From JAXMAZ01 sp046350115 (GTDB lineage Bacteria; Planctomycetota; Planctomycetia; Gemmatales; Gemmataceae): a DNA stretch of 64,000 nucleotides. Location of the stretch: the NCBI GenBank assembly GCA_046350115.1, contig JAXMAZ010000004.1, positions 186,001 to 250,000 of the forward strand, given 5' to 3'. The translations under genes were made by a program, and so were the position numbers. A model generated the notes under the pieces. It was not told the DNA's origin. It worked only from the letters and a program-made list of their open reading frames with translations, and ran no database searches. Shown here one piece after another: positions 35,722 through 46,800 of this stretch. Each line of letters begins with the position of its first letter. Position 1 is the stretch's first letter.

Positions 35722-35838
35722 GTTAACCCCACCCCGGCCCCTCCCCGAGGCCGGGAGGGGAGCCAGGCAACCAAGCAGCGACCGCGAACCCGCTCGCTCC
35801 CCTCCCCGCCTCGGGGAGGGGGCCGGGGGTGGGGTCCC
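35722..35838. repeat. Palindromic element, CCCCGGCCCCTCCCC family, at KS-AT linker
   Basis: Left arm ttaaccccaccccggcccct, then ccccgaggccgggaggggagc; right arm gctcccctccccgcctcggg, then gagggggccgggggtgggg. The second base triplet of the element is the TAA stop that ends the KS part. Related copies are at 43829, 52547, 55950 and 58319. Confidence 0.88.
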
Positions 35839-38140
35839 GCCCTCGGCTGGCCCCATTTTGCCCACGCCGCCGAAGCCTCCCGGCAGTCCTTCGACCCGGC
35901 CGCCGACTGCCGGTTGGTGCTGTCGCCCACCGGGACTCGACCGACCTGCCGAAGCTGATCGCGTCCGCCAAGGCCAAGCTGGCCGAGTCGCCGGCCGCCG
36001 GCTGGTCCACCCCGGACGGGGCGTACTACGGCCGCGGGCCGGCCGGTAAGGTCGGGGTGCTGTTCCCCGGCCAGGGGTCACAACAAGTCGGCATGCTCCG
36101 CGACCTGGCCTGTCAGTTCCCGGAGGTGCTGGACAGCCTCGCCGCCGCCGACGCCGGCGGCGCCCGGGTGTCCGACCGCATCTACCCGCCGAAGTCGTTC
36201 GCTCCGGACGCCAAGGCCCAGCAGGACGCCGCCCTGCGGGCCACGGACGTCGCCCAGCCGGCCCTCGGGGCGGTCGGGTTCGGGGCGTGGCGGGTGCTAG
36301 CCGAGCGGTTCGGAGTGACGGGCGACGCCTTCGCCGGGCACAGCTACGGGGAACTGGTCGCCCTGGCGGCGGCCGGCCGGCTCAAGCCGGACGAGCTGCA
36401 CGCCCTGTCCCGGCTCCGCGGCCGGCTGATGGCCGAGCAGCGGGCCGGCGACGCCGGGGCGATGCTGGCCGTCTTCGCCCCGGCGTCGGACGTCGAGGCA
36501 GTGATCGGCAAGCACTCCCTCAACGTGGTGGTCGCCAACCAGAACGCCCCGACCCAGAACGTGCTGTCCGGGCCGACCCCGGAGGTGGAGCGGGCGGAGA
36601 AGGCGTTCGCCGCGGCCGGGGTGCGGGCGGTCCGGCTGCCGGTCGCCGGGGCGTTCCACAGCTCCCTGGTGGCCGCCGCCGCCGGCCCGTTCCGGTCCGC
36701 CCTGGACGCGATCGCCTTCCCCGCCGGGTCGGCCCCGGTGTTCGCCAACACCACCGCCGCCGCGTACCCGGACGACCCGGCCGCCTGTCGGGAACTGCTC
36801 GGCCACCAGCTTGCCAGCCCGGTCAAGTTCGCCGACCAGGTCCGGGCGATGGCCGCCGCCGGGGTGCGGACGTTCGTCGAGGTCGGCCCGGGGACGGTAC
36901 TCACCCGGCTGGCCGAGGCGACCCTCGCGGAAGCCGGCCGGACCGACACGACGGCCGTCCCGCTGGACGGGTCGGGCGGCAAGCGGTCGGGTGTGTTAGA
37001 CTTGGCCCACGCGCTCGGCCGGCTGGCCGCCCGGGGGCACGCCGTCCGGCTGGCCGCCTGGGAGGAGGGGAGCCGGTGTCGGCCGGCGGACGCCCCGCCG
37101 CCCGGGCTGGCCGTCCCGATCTGCGGGGCGAACCACGTGGCCCCCCGGCCGAAGCAGCCGCCCCGGCCGCCGGCCGCCGTCCCCCCCGCTCCCGTGGTCC
37201 GTTCGCTCCCCCCTGCTGCCGGTGCCCCGATGACCGACCCCGCCCCGACCGGGCTGTCCCAGGCGCTCGGCCTGACCCAGCAGACGCTCACCGCCCTGCA
37301 GCAGATGCAGGAGCAGACGGCCCGGCTGCACAAACAGTTCCTGGAGTCCCAGGAGCTGGCCCAGCGGACCCTGCTCGCCCTGGTCGGCACCCAGCAGTCG
37401 CTGTTGGCCCCCGGCACCGTGCCGCCCGCCCCGGTGGCGTTCGCCCCGCCGCCGGCGCCGGCCTTCGTCCCCCCCCCCGCTCCGGCGTACCAGCCGCCGG
37501 CCCCGGCCCCCGTTCCGCCGCCGGTGGCCGTGGTCCGGCCCGCGGTCCCGGCCACCCCGCCGCCACTCCCGGCCGTCACCGCTCCTACGCCGGCCAAACC
37601 CGCCGCCCCGGCCGCGGACGTGGAGCGGGTGCTTCTGGAGGTGGTCGCCGAGAAGACCGGGTACCCGGCCGGGATGCTCGACCTGGGCATGGCCCTGGAC
37701 GCCGACCTCGGGGTGGACTCGATCAAGCGGGTGGAGATCCTGTCCGCCCTCCAGGAGAAGCTGCCGGCCGCCCCGGCCGTCAAGCCCGAGCACCTCGGCG
37801 CCCTCCACACCCTGGCCGACGTCGCCGCCTTCCTGAGCGGCCCGGGGACGGCCGCCCCCGCCCCCCTGCCGCCGGTCGTCGCCCCGGACGCGTTCGCCGT
37901 CGCCCCGGACGCGGCTCCCCTGGGCGGCGGGTCGCGGGCCGAGGTGGAGCGGGTGCTGCTCGACGTCGTCGCCGAGAAGACCGGGTACCCGGCCGGGATG
38001 CTCGACCTGGGCATGGCCCTGGACGCCGACCTCGGGGTGGACTCGATCAAGCGGGTGGAGATCCTGTCCGCCCTCCAGGAGAAGCTGCCGGCCGCCCCGG
38101 CCGTCAAGCCCGAGCACCTCGGCGCCCCTCCACACCCTGG
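35727..38140 (+). pseudogene. Pfa2-like PUFA synthase, part 2: acyltransferase and two ACPs
   Basis: Downstream of the TAA, a linker (QSFDPAADCRLVL in one frame, VAHRDSTDLPKLIASAKAKL in the next) needs one base near 35925. The acyltransferase follows: KVGVLFPGQGSQQVGMLRDL, nucleophile FAGHSYGELVALAAAGRL, NVLSGPTPEVERAEKAFA, GAFHSSLVAAAAG and VEVGPGTVLTRLAEATL. A Pro/Ala-rich linker with a coiled-coil-like stretch (LTALQQMQEQTARLHKQFLE) precedes two ACPs, each with the phosphopantetheine Ser in DADLGVDSIKRVEILSALQE (around 37720 and 38043). Only two ACPs are present, versus up to nine in other PUFA synthases. The ACP copies are identical over about 160 nt. Immediately after the second, CCC becomes CCCC and shifts the frame. 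Confidence 0.85.
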
Positions 38141-38158
38141 CCGACGTCGCCGCCTTCC
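37644..38158 (+). repeat. Tandem near-identical ACP domain repeats
   Basis: Positions 37644-37803 and 37968-38127 are the same by eye for 160 bases. The second copy then has one extra C (gcgcccctcc against gcgccctcc) before another 31 identical bases. The duplication is recent or under gene conversion. The extra C is the base that breaks the reading frame to the KR domain. Confidence 0.9.
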
Positions 38159-40857
38159 TGGCCGCCGACCTGCCGCCGGCGGCCGGCCCGCACACCGCCC
38201 GGATCGAGGTCGCCCCGGTCCACACGGCCGCCCAGGTCGAGGACGCCCCGCCGGCCGCGACCACCACCCTCCACGTCCCGCACGTCCCCGCCCCGGGGGC
38301 CGAGCTGCCGGCCCCGGACACCAAGCCGCTGACCGGCGTCCGGCCGGCCGACGGGGTGGACGTCCTGCTCGCGGCGGCCGGCGGCCTGTCCAGCCTGGAG
38401 ACCAACCGCCAGCCGGTCCGGGTGATCAGCCTGGACCGGATCGAGCGGAAGGTGCTCCAGGCGGTCGACCTGGACCTGACCGTCACCCGCCCGCGGCTGC
38501 CCCTGCCGGCCGGCGGGGAGGTGTGGGTGGTCGGCCCGGACGAGCCGTTCACCCGGGCGGTGGCCGCCCAACTGGCCGCCCACCGGCTGACCCCGGTGGT
38601 CCACCCCTGGGCCGACCCGGAGGTGGCCAAGCCGGCCGGGTTCCCGGTCGGGCTGGTGCTGGTCGCCCCGGAGCGGTCGGCGGCCGGCGAGCCGCCGGTC
38701 AGCCGGGTCGGGTTCCGGTGGCTCCAGGTCGCCGGGCCGAAGCTGCGGCAGGCGGCCCGGCCGGGGTCGGCCAGCGCGTTCGTCACCGTCGCCCGGCTGG
38801 ACGGGGCGTTCGGCCTGGCGGACCTGGACCCGGCCGCCGACCCGGCCGCCGGCGGGCTGGCCGGGCTGGCGAAGACGGTCAAGCACGAGTGGCCGGAGGT
38901 GGCCATCAAGGCGGTCGACGTGGCCGCCAAGTTCGCGGCGGCGGACCCGTCCGCGGCGGCCGCCGCGGTGGCCGACGAGCTGGCCCTGGCCGGCCCGGAG
39001 GAGGTCGGGATCACGGCCACCCACCGGTGCACGCTGAAGACCGCCGTCACCGTCCGCCGACCCGGGTCCGTCGGCGGGGCGGCGCTCGGCCGGTCGGACG
39101 TGGTGCTGGTGACCGGCGGCGCCCGCGGGGTGACGGCCGAGGCGGCGGTCGCCCTGGCCGAGGTGTACCAGCCGACCCTGATCCTGACCGGCCGCACCCC
39201 GGCCCCGGCCGGCCCGGAGCCGGACTGGTCGGCCGGGCTGACCGACGAGGCGACGGTCAAGCAGGCGATCGCCCGGCACCTGGGGGCGGCCACCCCGAAG
39301 GCGGTCGGCGACTTCTACCACCGGCTGACCGCCCAGCGGGAGGTGGCCCGCACCCTGGCCCGGATCCAGCAGGCCGGGGCGAAGGCGGCGTACTACCCGG
39401 TCGGCGTGGCCGACGCCCGGCAGATGGCCGACGTACTCCGCCGGGTGGCGACCACCTACGGCCCCGTCACCGCCGTCGTCCACGGGGCCGGGGTGCTGCA
39501 CGACAAGCGGATCGAGGATCTGTCCGCCGACCAGTTCGACGCCGTGTACACCACCAAGGTGGACGGGCTGCGGACCGTCCTCGACCTGCTGGCCGGCCAG
39601 GAGCTGAAAGCCCTGCTGCTGTTCAGCAGCTCCACCGCCCGGTTCGGCCGGGTCGGCCAGGTGGCATACGCCTGCGCCAACGAGGTGCTGAACAAGACGG
39701 CCCAGGTGGAGGCCCGCCGCCGGCCGGGGTGCCGGGTGGTGGCCATCAACTGGGGGCCGTGGGGCGGCGGGATGGTGACGCCCGCCCTCAAGCGGGTGTT
39801 CGAGACCGAGGGGCACGGGCTGATCCCGCTGGCCGAGGGCGGGCTGTTCGCCGTCCAGGAGCTGACCGCGGCCGGCCGGGCGGTCGAGGTGGTCGCCCTG
39901 GCCAAGCCGGACAAGGTCGGGCGGCCGGCTGCCCCGGTCCCCCCGCCGGCCGCCCCGGCCGCCGGCCCGGCCCCCGCCCCGCCGGCGGCCGACCTGCGGC
40001 CGGCGTTCGAGCGGGTGCTGGACGTGCCCAACCACCCGGTCCTGCGGTCCCACGTGCTGGACGGCCGGGCGGTCCTGCCGATGGCCCTGCACCTGGAGCT
40101 GATCGCCCACGCCGCCCTGCACGCCAACCCGGGGCTGGTGTTCCACGGGCTGAACGACCTGCGGATCATCCACGGGGTGATGGTCGAGGACGGCGGGTCC
40201 ACCCCGCTCAAGGTGGTGACCGGCCGGGCCGTCAAGCGGGACAAGGAGTTCGTCGTCCCGGTGGAGATCCGGGGCAAGCGGCGGGACGGCCGGGACGCCG
40301 TCCACAGCCGGGCCGAGGTGGTGCTGACCGCCGCCCTGCCGAAGCCGCCGGCCGCCGACCCGGCCCCGGCCGTCCAGCCGTACCCGCACCCGATCGACGA
40401 GGTGTACAAGTACTTCCTGTTCCACGGGGCCGACCTGCAGGGGATCGAGCGGGTGGACGGGCTGGCGGACACCGGGTTCGTCGGGTCGGCGTACCCGGCC
40501 CCGCCGCCGGCCGAGTGGTTCGCCCAGCCGCTCCGCAGCGGCTGGCTGGCCGACCCGCTGGTGCTGGACGCCAGCTTCCAGATGATGATCCTGTGGAGCT
40601 TCGCCCAGCACGGGTCGGGCAGCCTGCCGTGCTTCGCCGGCCGGTACCGCCAGTACCGGCGGGCGTTCCCGGCCGGGCCGGTGAAGGTGGTCATCCGGGT
40701 GACCAAGGACAACGGCCAGTTCGCCCGGGCGGACATCGACTACCTGGACGCGGACGGCGGGCTGGTCGCCCGGGTGCAGGACTACGAGTGCGTCATCGAC
40801 CGCCAACTGGACCAGGCGTTCCGCAAGAACCAGCTCGCCCCGAAGGCGAAGGCGTAG
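38116..40857 (+). pseudogene. Pfa2-like PUFA synthase, part 3: ketoreductase and dehydratase-like domain
   Basis: This frame opens at the end of ACP2 (HTLADVAAFLAADLPPAAGP) and has an ATG at 38356, so a separate product of 833 residues could be made. The KR has the Rossmann motif VVLVTGGARGVTAEAAVALA, PVTAVVHGAGVLHDKRIEDL and the Ser/Tyr region LLLFSSSTARFGRVGQVAYA followed by CANEVLNK. The C-terminal third is a hotdog dehydratase-like domain (NHPVLRSHVLDGRAVLPMAL, IDEVYKYFLFHGADLQGIER, LVLDASFQMMILWSFAQHGS, RVQDYECVIDRQLDQAF). Domain order KS-AT-ACP-KR-DH is that of PfaA/Pfa2. The end is followed by a 77-bp palindrome and a DUF1559 gene. Confidence 0.85.
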
Positions 40858-40886
40858 GCAGCGGGGGTGCCCCCGGTCGGACCCCT

Positions 40887-40963
40887 GGCGAGCGGGGGCG
40901 TCAGCCCCCTGTTGGAGCGCCCCACAGCGCGGCTCCAACAGGGGGCTGACGCCCCCGCTCGCC
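40887..40963. repeat. Palindromic element, GGCGAGCGGGG family, copy 3
   Basis: Left arm ggcgagcgggggcgtcagcc, then ccctgttggagc; right arm gctccaacagggggctgacg, then cccccgctcgcc. It sits 30 bases after the Pfa2-like stop, between that gene and the DUF1559 gene, and harms neither. Confidence 0.92.
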
Positions 40964-41026
40964 TTGTTTGCCCGTACCACGAGGAATCTGACAAGCTCCT
41001 GAGGTCGGGGTGAAACGGAGGTCACG

Positions 41027-41971
41027 ATGAAACGCCGTCCCGGGATGTCGCTCGTAGAGTTGCTCGTCGTCGTCGCTATCGTGGCGGTTTTGCTGGCCCT
41101 CCTGCTGCCGGCCATCCAACAGGTGCGGTCGGCCGCGTCGCGGGCGCAGACGCTGAACTCGATCCGTCAGCTCGGGCTGGCGGTCCACCAGTCGGCGGAC
41201 GCCAAGAGCGGCCGACTCGCCACGATCGACGGCAACCAGCGGCCTCACTACTTCGACGACCTGAAGATCTGGGCCGAGACGTCCGACCCGACCCTGTTCG
41301 TGGACCTGTTGACCTACGTCGACGGCTACCGGCTCGACGCGCCGGGTCCGTACCCCCATTACGTCAAGGCGTACCACAGCCCGACCGACCCGTCCCCGCT
41401 GAGCGTGGCCGTCTCCCCGACGACCGGGGAGGTGATGGGGTACATCACCAGTTTCGCCGGCAACTCCCAGGTGTTCGTCGGCCAGCCCCCGCTCGCCTCG
41501 ACCTTCCCGGACGGCCTCAGCAACACCCTCCTGCTGACCGAGCACTACTTCCGCTGCGGCCGGGCGATCTTCTCCTACGTGTGGAACCAGCCGAGCTACC
41601 AGGACGAGAACGGCCTTCGCGCGTTGAACGGGTTCCGGCGGCCGTCGTTCGCGGACGGCGGGCCGATCCTCGGCGGCAAGACCGAGCGGGACGTGTACCC
41701 GGTCACCGATCCGGCGACCGGCGTCACCCGCCCGAGCCGGCCGGGGGCGACCTTCCAGGTCCGGCCCACGTTCTGGATACCCGATTCGGTGGCCCCCCGC
41801 CACCCGCGGCCGGACGAGTGCGACGCGGCGGTGCCCCAGGCCTCCCACCCGGCCGGGCTGGTGGTCGCCCTGGCCGACGGCAGCGCCCGGACGGTCCGGT
41901 CGGGGGTGAGTGCGGAGGTGTTCTGGGGGGCCGCCACCCCGGCCGGCGGCGAGGTGCTCGCCGACTGGTGA
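41027..41971 (+). CDS. DUF1559 family protein with prepilin-like N-terminus
   Basis: 314 residues. The N-terminus MKRRPGMSLVELLVVVAIVA has the basic leader, prepilin-peptidase-like G-M-S-L-V-E site and helix of type IV pilin/pseudopilins. QQVRSAASRAQTLNSIRQLG is the start of the DUF1559 region, and the planctomycete-typical block FPDGLSNTLLLTEHY (variant of the H-x9-DG proteins) and LVVALADGSARTVRSGVSAE follow. DUF1559 proteins are very abundant in planctomycetes; their role is unknown and they are thought to be surface or secretion-associated. Finding one between two megasynthase genes, on the same strand, is unexpected. It could be an unrelated insertion or have a role in product export. 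Confidence 0.88.
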   Translation: MKRRPGMSLVELLVVVAIVAVLLALLLPAIQQVRSAASRAQTLNSIRQLGLAVHQSADAKSGRLATIDGNQRPHYFDDLKIWAETSDPTLFVDLLTYVDGYRLDAPGPYPHYVKAYHSPTDPSPLSVAVSPTTGEVMGYITSFAGNSQVFVGQPPLASTFPDGLSNTLLLTEHYFRCGRAIFSYVWNQPSYQDENGLRALNGFRRPSFADGGPILGGKTERDVYPVTDPATGVTRPSRPGATFQVRPTFWIPDSVAPRHPRPDECDAAVPQASHPAGLVVALADGSARTVRSGVSAEVFWGAATPAGGEVLADW

Positions 41972-42045
41972 TCGTCCCGCGGAAATCGCCCGGCACCCAC
42001 GCGAGACGCCGGCGGGTGGCAGTCCGTACATTATTGGGGCAGTGC

Positions 42046-42077
42046 CCACGCCCACGGACGCGCGTCCGTGGGCGTGG
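42046..42077. repeat. Hairpin, GCCCACGGACG family variant, before the Pfa3-like gene
   Basis: Perfect 32-bp palindrome with half ccacgcccacggacgc. It shares gcccacggacg and cgtccgtgggc with the hairpins at 34077 and 53503 but has GC rather than AT at the centre. It lies 20 bases upstream of the ATG at 42098. Confidence 0.85.
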
Positions 42078-42097
42078 CCGTTTGTCCGGAGACGCTG

Positions 42098-43822
42098 ATG
42101 CCGGGTGCCGACCGTGTGGCGATCGTCGGGATGGCCGTCCGCCTGCCGGGGGCCGGGGCCGACCTGGACGCCTTCTGGCAGGCCGTGGCGGCTGGCCGCG
42201 ACCTGTCGTCCGAGGTGCCGGCCGGCCGGTGGGTGCTGCCGCCGGACCGCTGCACCGACCCCCGGGTGCCGCACCCGGACTCCGTCCCGCACGCCCGCGG
42301 CTACTTCCTCGACCCGTTCACCCCGGACACCGACGGGCTGAACGTCCCCGCCGAGCTGGTAAGCCAGCTAGACCCGCTTTTTCACCTGATCCTGGACGTC
42401 GGCAACCGGGCGTGGAAGTCGGCGAAGACGACGGGCGTTGATCGCCGGCGGGTCGGCGTCGTGCTCGGCAACATCTGCCTGCCGACCGAGAAGTCGTCGG
42501 ATCTGGCCCGCGAGATCCTCGGCGGCGAACCCCGACACACACACCATCTGAACCGGTACGTCGCCGGGCTGCCGGCCGGGCTGCTGGCGAAGGGGCTGGG
42601 CCTCGGCGGCGGCACGTTCACCCTGGACGCGGCGTGCGCCTCGTCGCTGTACGCCCTGAAGCTGGCGTGCGACGAACTGCTGGCCGGCCGGGCGGACGCC
42701 ATGCTGGCCGGCGGGGCGAACCGGGCCGACTCGCAGTACACCCAGATGGGGTTCGCCCAACTGCGGGCGCTGTCCGCGTCCGGCCGGTGCTCCCCGTTCG
42801 ACGCGGCGGCCGACGGGCTGATGGTCGGCGAAGGAGCCGGCGTGTTCGTGCTGAAGCGGCTGGCCGACGCCGAGCGGGACGGGGACCACGTCCACGGGGT
42901 GGTCTGCGGGGCCGGGCTGTCGAACGACCTGCACGGCAACCTGCTCGCCCCGGCCAAGGAGGGGCAACTGCGGGCGATGCGGCGGGCCTACGAGTCCGCC
43001 GGGTGGGCGCCGGCCGCTGTCCAGTTGGTCGAGTGCCACGCCACCGGCACCCCGGTCGGGGACGCGGTCGAGTTCGACAGTCTGCGGGAACTGTGGGGCG
43101 ACGGCGATTGGGCGCCGGGGCAGTGCGCCATCGGCAGCGTCAAGTCGAGCGTCGGCCACCTGCTCACCGGGGCCGGGGCGGCGGCGGTCGCCAAGGTGCT
43201 GCTCGGCCTCGCCCACAAGCAACGCCCCCCCCAGGCCAACTTCCGCCAGCCGGGGAGCGGGTTGCGGTACGCCGACGGCCCGTTCCGGGTGCTGCAACAG
43301 GCGGAGCCGTGGGAACCGCGGCCGGGGCAGCCGCGGCGGGCGGCGGTCAGCGGGTTCGGGTTCGGCGGGGTGAACGCCCACCTGCTGATCGAGGAGTACA
43401 TCGAGGGATCAGGAGTCAGGAGTCAGGAATCGGGGCAAACCCCGGTGACGGTCGCGGTCGTCGGGATGGCCGCCCACTTCGGCCCGTGGGACACACTGCG
43501 GAAGTTCCAGGAGTACGCCCTCGGCGGCGGGGATCAGCCGGAGCCGGCGGCCAAGGCGAACGGCTGGCACGGGGCGGACAACGACTGCCCGCCGGGACAC
43601 TACATCGAGGAGTTGACCGTCCCGCTGGCCCGGTTCCGCATCCCGCCGAAGGAGCTGGAGGAGATGCTGCCGCAGCAGCTCCTCATGCTGAAGGCGGCGG
43701 CCGACGCGCTCGACGACTGCCGGGGGGCGAAGCCCGACGGCGACGCCCCGGGCACCGGCGTGTTCGTCGGCCTCGGGCTGGATTTGAATACGACGAACTA
43801 CCACCTGCGATGGGCGGCGTAG
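42098..43822 (+). pseudogene. Pfa3-like PUFA synthase, part 1: ketosynthase and start of chain-length factor
   Basis: ATG 42098 follows a TCCGGAGA ribosome site. The KS domain (residues 1-435) has VAIVGMAVRLPGAGADLDAF, the active Cys in LDAACASSLYALKLACDELL, His in VECHATGTPVGD and SVKSSVGHLLTGAG, and ends SGFGFGGVNAHLLIEEYIEG. The linker RSQESG derives from a short direct repeat (ggagtcaggagtcaggaatc). The second KS-like domain then starts (PVTVAVVGMAAHFGPWDTLR) and runs to LGLDLNTTNYHLRWAA, where TAG 43820 and TAA 43835 stop it at a palindromic insertion. The frame is the same on both sides of that insertion, so the break is caused only by stop codons. Confidence 0.87.
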
Positions 43823-46800
43823 CAAGCCAACCCCTAACCCCCGTCCCCCTTCCCTAAGAGGGAAGGGGGAGCAAGCGGCGCGCTCCCACCGCCCGCGAGC
43901 GGGGCCACTGCCTGGACTCCGACCCCGCTTGCTCCCCCTTCCCTCTTAGGGAAGGGGGACGGGGGGTTAGGTTTCGACCTTCCGCCGCCGCTCACCGCCG
44001 ACCGGACGATGGGCGCCCTCGGCAGCATCGCGGCCAGCCGGATCGCCCGGGCGTTCCACTGCGGCGGGCCGAGCTTCACAGTGTGCAGCGAGGAGTCGTC
44101 CGCGGCCCGGGCGGTCGAGTTGGCCGTCCGCGCGCTGCGGGCCGGCGAGCTGGACCGGGCCGTCGTCGGCGGGGTGGACCTGGCCGGCGACCCACGAGCA
44201 ATACTCGCCACCGGCCGGCCGGTGCCGCTGGGCGGCGAGGGGGCGGCGGCCGTCGTGCTGAAACGGCTGGCCGACGCCGAGCGCGACGGGGACCGGGTGT
44301 ACGCGGTGATCCGCGGCGTCGGGTCGGCGAGCGGCGGGGCGGCCGACGGGCTGGCCCCGGACGCCGCCGCGTTCGCCACGTCGTTCGTCCGCGCCTGCTC
44401 GGACGGGGTGATCGACCCGGCGACGGTCGAGCTGCTGGAGTCGGCCGCCACCGGGGCCGACGCGGACGACCGGCCAGAAGGCGAAGCGGTGGCCGCCCTG
44501 CTGGCCGCGACGACCCGCCCGACTCCACTGGCCATCGGGGCGGTGCGGACGCAGGTCGGCCAGGTCGGGGCGGCTGGGGCGGCGGCCGGGCTGGTGAAGG
44601 CGTGCCTGGCGCTTCACCACGAACTGCTGCCGCCGACCGCTGGCGGCGAGGTCGGCCCGCGGTTCTGGCTGAACGACGACGGCGAACCCCGACGGGCGGT
44701 GGTGGCGGCGGCCGGGGTGGACGGGTCGGTGTCGCACGTCGTTCTGGAGGCATTCGTAGGTCAGGCTGTGCCGGACGGTAGCGCTCCCCCCGTCAGGCAC
44801 AGCCTGACCTACGAAGAGCAACCGCTCGGCGACCGGCCGGAGGCGGTGTTCGCCGTCGAGAGGGAGTCCGTCGCTGGACTGCTCGCCGGCCTCACCGAGC
44901 TACGGACGTTCGCCGACTCTCGCTCGGCCGAGCCGGTCGCGGTCCTGGCACGCGCTTGGCTCACGACTCGTGGCCGGCATCCGGGCCGGCCGCTCGCCGT
45001 CACGCTGGTCGCCCGGTCGGCGGCGGAGCTGGCGGAACAGGTGGCGTTCGCCGAGCGGTCGCTGACGACGAACCCCGCCGCCCCGATCCCGGCCCCCGAC
45101 CAGCCGGACCTTCGCCCGGCCATCCGCGACCGGGTGTTCTTCGACCCGCGGCCGGTCGGCCCCGGCGGCAAAATGGCGTTCGTCTTCCCCGGGTCGGGCA
45201 ATCAGTTCGCCGGCATGGGCCGCGACCTGTCCGCCCACTGGCCCGGCATCCTGCGTCGGCAGCAGGCGGAGAGCCGGCGACTTTGGTCGCAGTACCACCC
45301 GGACCGGTTCTGGGCGGACGCCATCCCGGCCGGCACCACCGCCAAGCAGTTCCTGTTCGGCCAGGTGACGCTCGGCACCCTGACCAGTGACATCCTGGTG
45401 TCGCTCGGCGTGCGGGCGGACGCGCTGATCGGGCAGAGCCTCGGCGAGTCGGCCGGGCTGTTCGGGCTGCGGGTGTGGAGTGCCCGGGACGAGATGTTGA
45501 AGCGGATCGAGGAGAGTACGCTGTTCGGCCCGGACCTCGGCCCCCCGTATGAGGCCGCCCGCCGGGCGTGGGGGCTGCCCGAGGGGGCGGACATCGACTG
45601 GGTGAGTGGGGTGTTGGCCGCGTCGTCGGAGCGGGTGCGGGCGGCGATTCAGCCCGGGTCGCGGGCGTACCTGCTGATCGTCACCACCCCAGCCGAGTGC
45701 GTGGTCGGCGGCGACCGGGCGGCGGTCGAGGAGCTGGTGAAGGAAGTCGGGGCACCGTTCGTCCCGCTGGCCGGGGTGACGCTCGCCCACTGCGAGGCCG
45801 GCAGGCCGGTGGAACAGCCGTACCGCGAGCTGCACACCCTGCCGACGACCGTCCCCGACGGGCTGACCGTGTACAGCGGGGCGAGGGGGGCGCCCTACGT
45901 GCCGACGCCGGAGGCGTGTGCCGACTCGATCACCGCCGGGCTGGTCGGGCCGATCGACTTCCCGGCCGTGGTCGAGCGGGCCTACGCCGACGGGGTGCGG
46001 GCGTTCGTCGAGGTCGGGCCGGGGAACTCCTGCACCCGGATGATCGGGGCGATCCTCGGCGATCGGCCGCACCTGGCCCGGGCGGTGACGGCCCCGCGCC
46101 AGGACGCGGTGTCGCTGGTGTACCGGCTGGCCGCGGCGCTGGTGGCGGAGCGCATGCCGGTCGATCTGGCGAAGCTGCACGACAGTGAACGTCCGGTGTC
46201 TGCCCCTCCGGTCGGGGCGACAGTCACGGTCCCGGTCGGCCGGCACCGACCCGCGCCCCTACACGTACCCCAGCCCATGCCCGTGCCCGTTCCGCAAGCC
46301 GCCCCCCAGCCGCTACCCGCACTGCCGGCCCCGGCTGTCGAACCGAGTCGCGCGCCGGCCGCTTGGGCCGGCGGCCTGGCCCCGTTCGTCGCCGCCGTCG
46401 CCGACAGCCAGGCGGCGGCCGGGGAGGCGCACGACGCCTTCCTGCGGGTGCAGCTCGGGTTCGCCCAGGCGACCGCCGACGCCCTGCGGCTGTACACGGC
46501 GCTGCTGGGGCAAGCCGGCCAGGCCGCGACCTGGGAGGGCGAGGCTCCTGCCGAGCCGGCGAGCGCGTGGCAACGGCGTCAACCCACACCCGGCCCCAGC
46601 CACCGGGCGAGAGCGGAAGTCGGCGACCCGGGGAGCGCGGCTCGGCAGGAGCTTCGCCCTCCCCAGCCGCTGACCGTCCCCCGCTCCCTCACCACCGAGC
46701 AGTGCTTCGCCTTCGCCCGCGGCAAGATCGGGGACGTACTCGGCCCGCTGTTCGCCGAGGTCGACTCGCACCCCACCCGCGTCCGCCTGCCGGACGGCCC

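Larger units (their letters stand above)
34115..35726 (+). pseudogene. Pfa2-like PUFA synthase, part 1: ketosynthase domain, broken
   Basis: TTG 34115 starts MSTKSEPLAIVGIGCLFPKA, a KS N-terminus continuing to GLVAAKQATTDAGIVFNDP. A 76-bp palindrome (34456-34531) then shifts the frame, and the KS resumes in another frame with RDRVSVILGVTGTLELVIPL. The active Cys is in VDAACASSLSAVHLAALELQ, the His pair in VEAHGTGTKVGD and SVKSQIGHTKAAAG, and the end is SAFGFGGSNFHAVLEEHRPA. A half palindrome at 35290 adds FSREAEYSEPSAAG in frame between the two His motifs. A TAA at 35724, from a third palindrome, ends the frame where the KS-AT linker should be. With the next two parts this should be one multidomain protein (KS-AT-ACP-ACP-KR-DH) making the acyl chain. 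As given it is broken. Confidence 0.85.

Noticed and set aside
41027..41971. A genuine pilin gene
   Set aside because: The leader is pilin-like, but the body has the DUF1559 organisation, and no pilus assembly genes are nearby.
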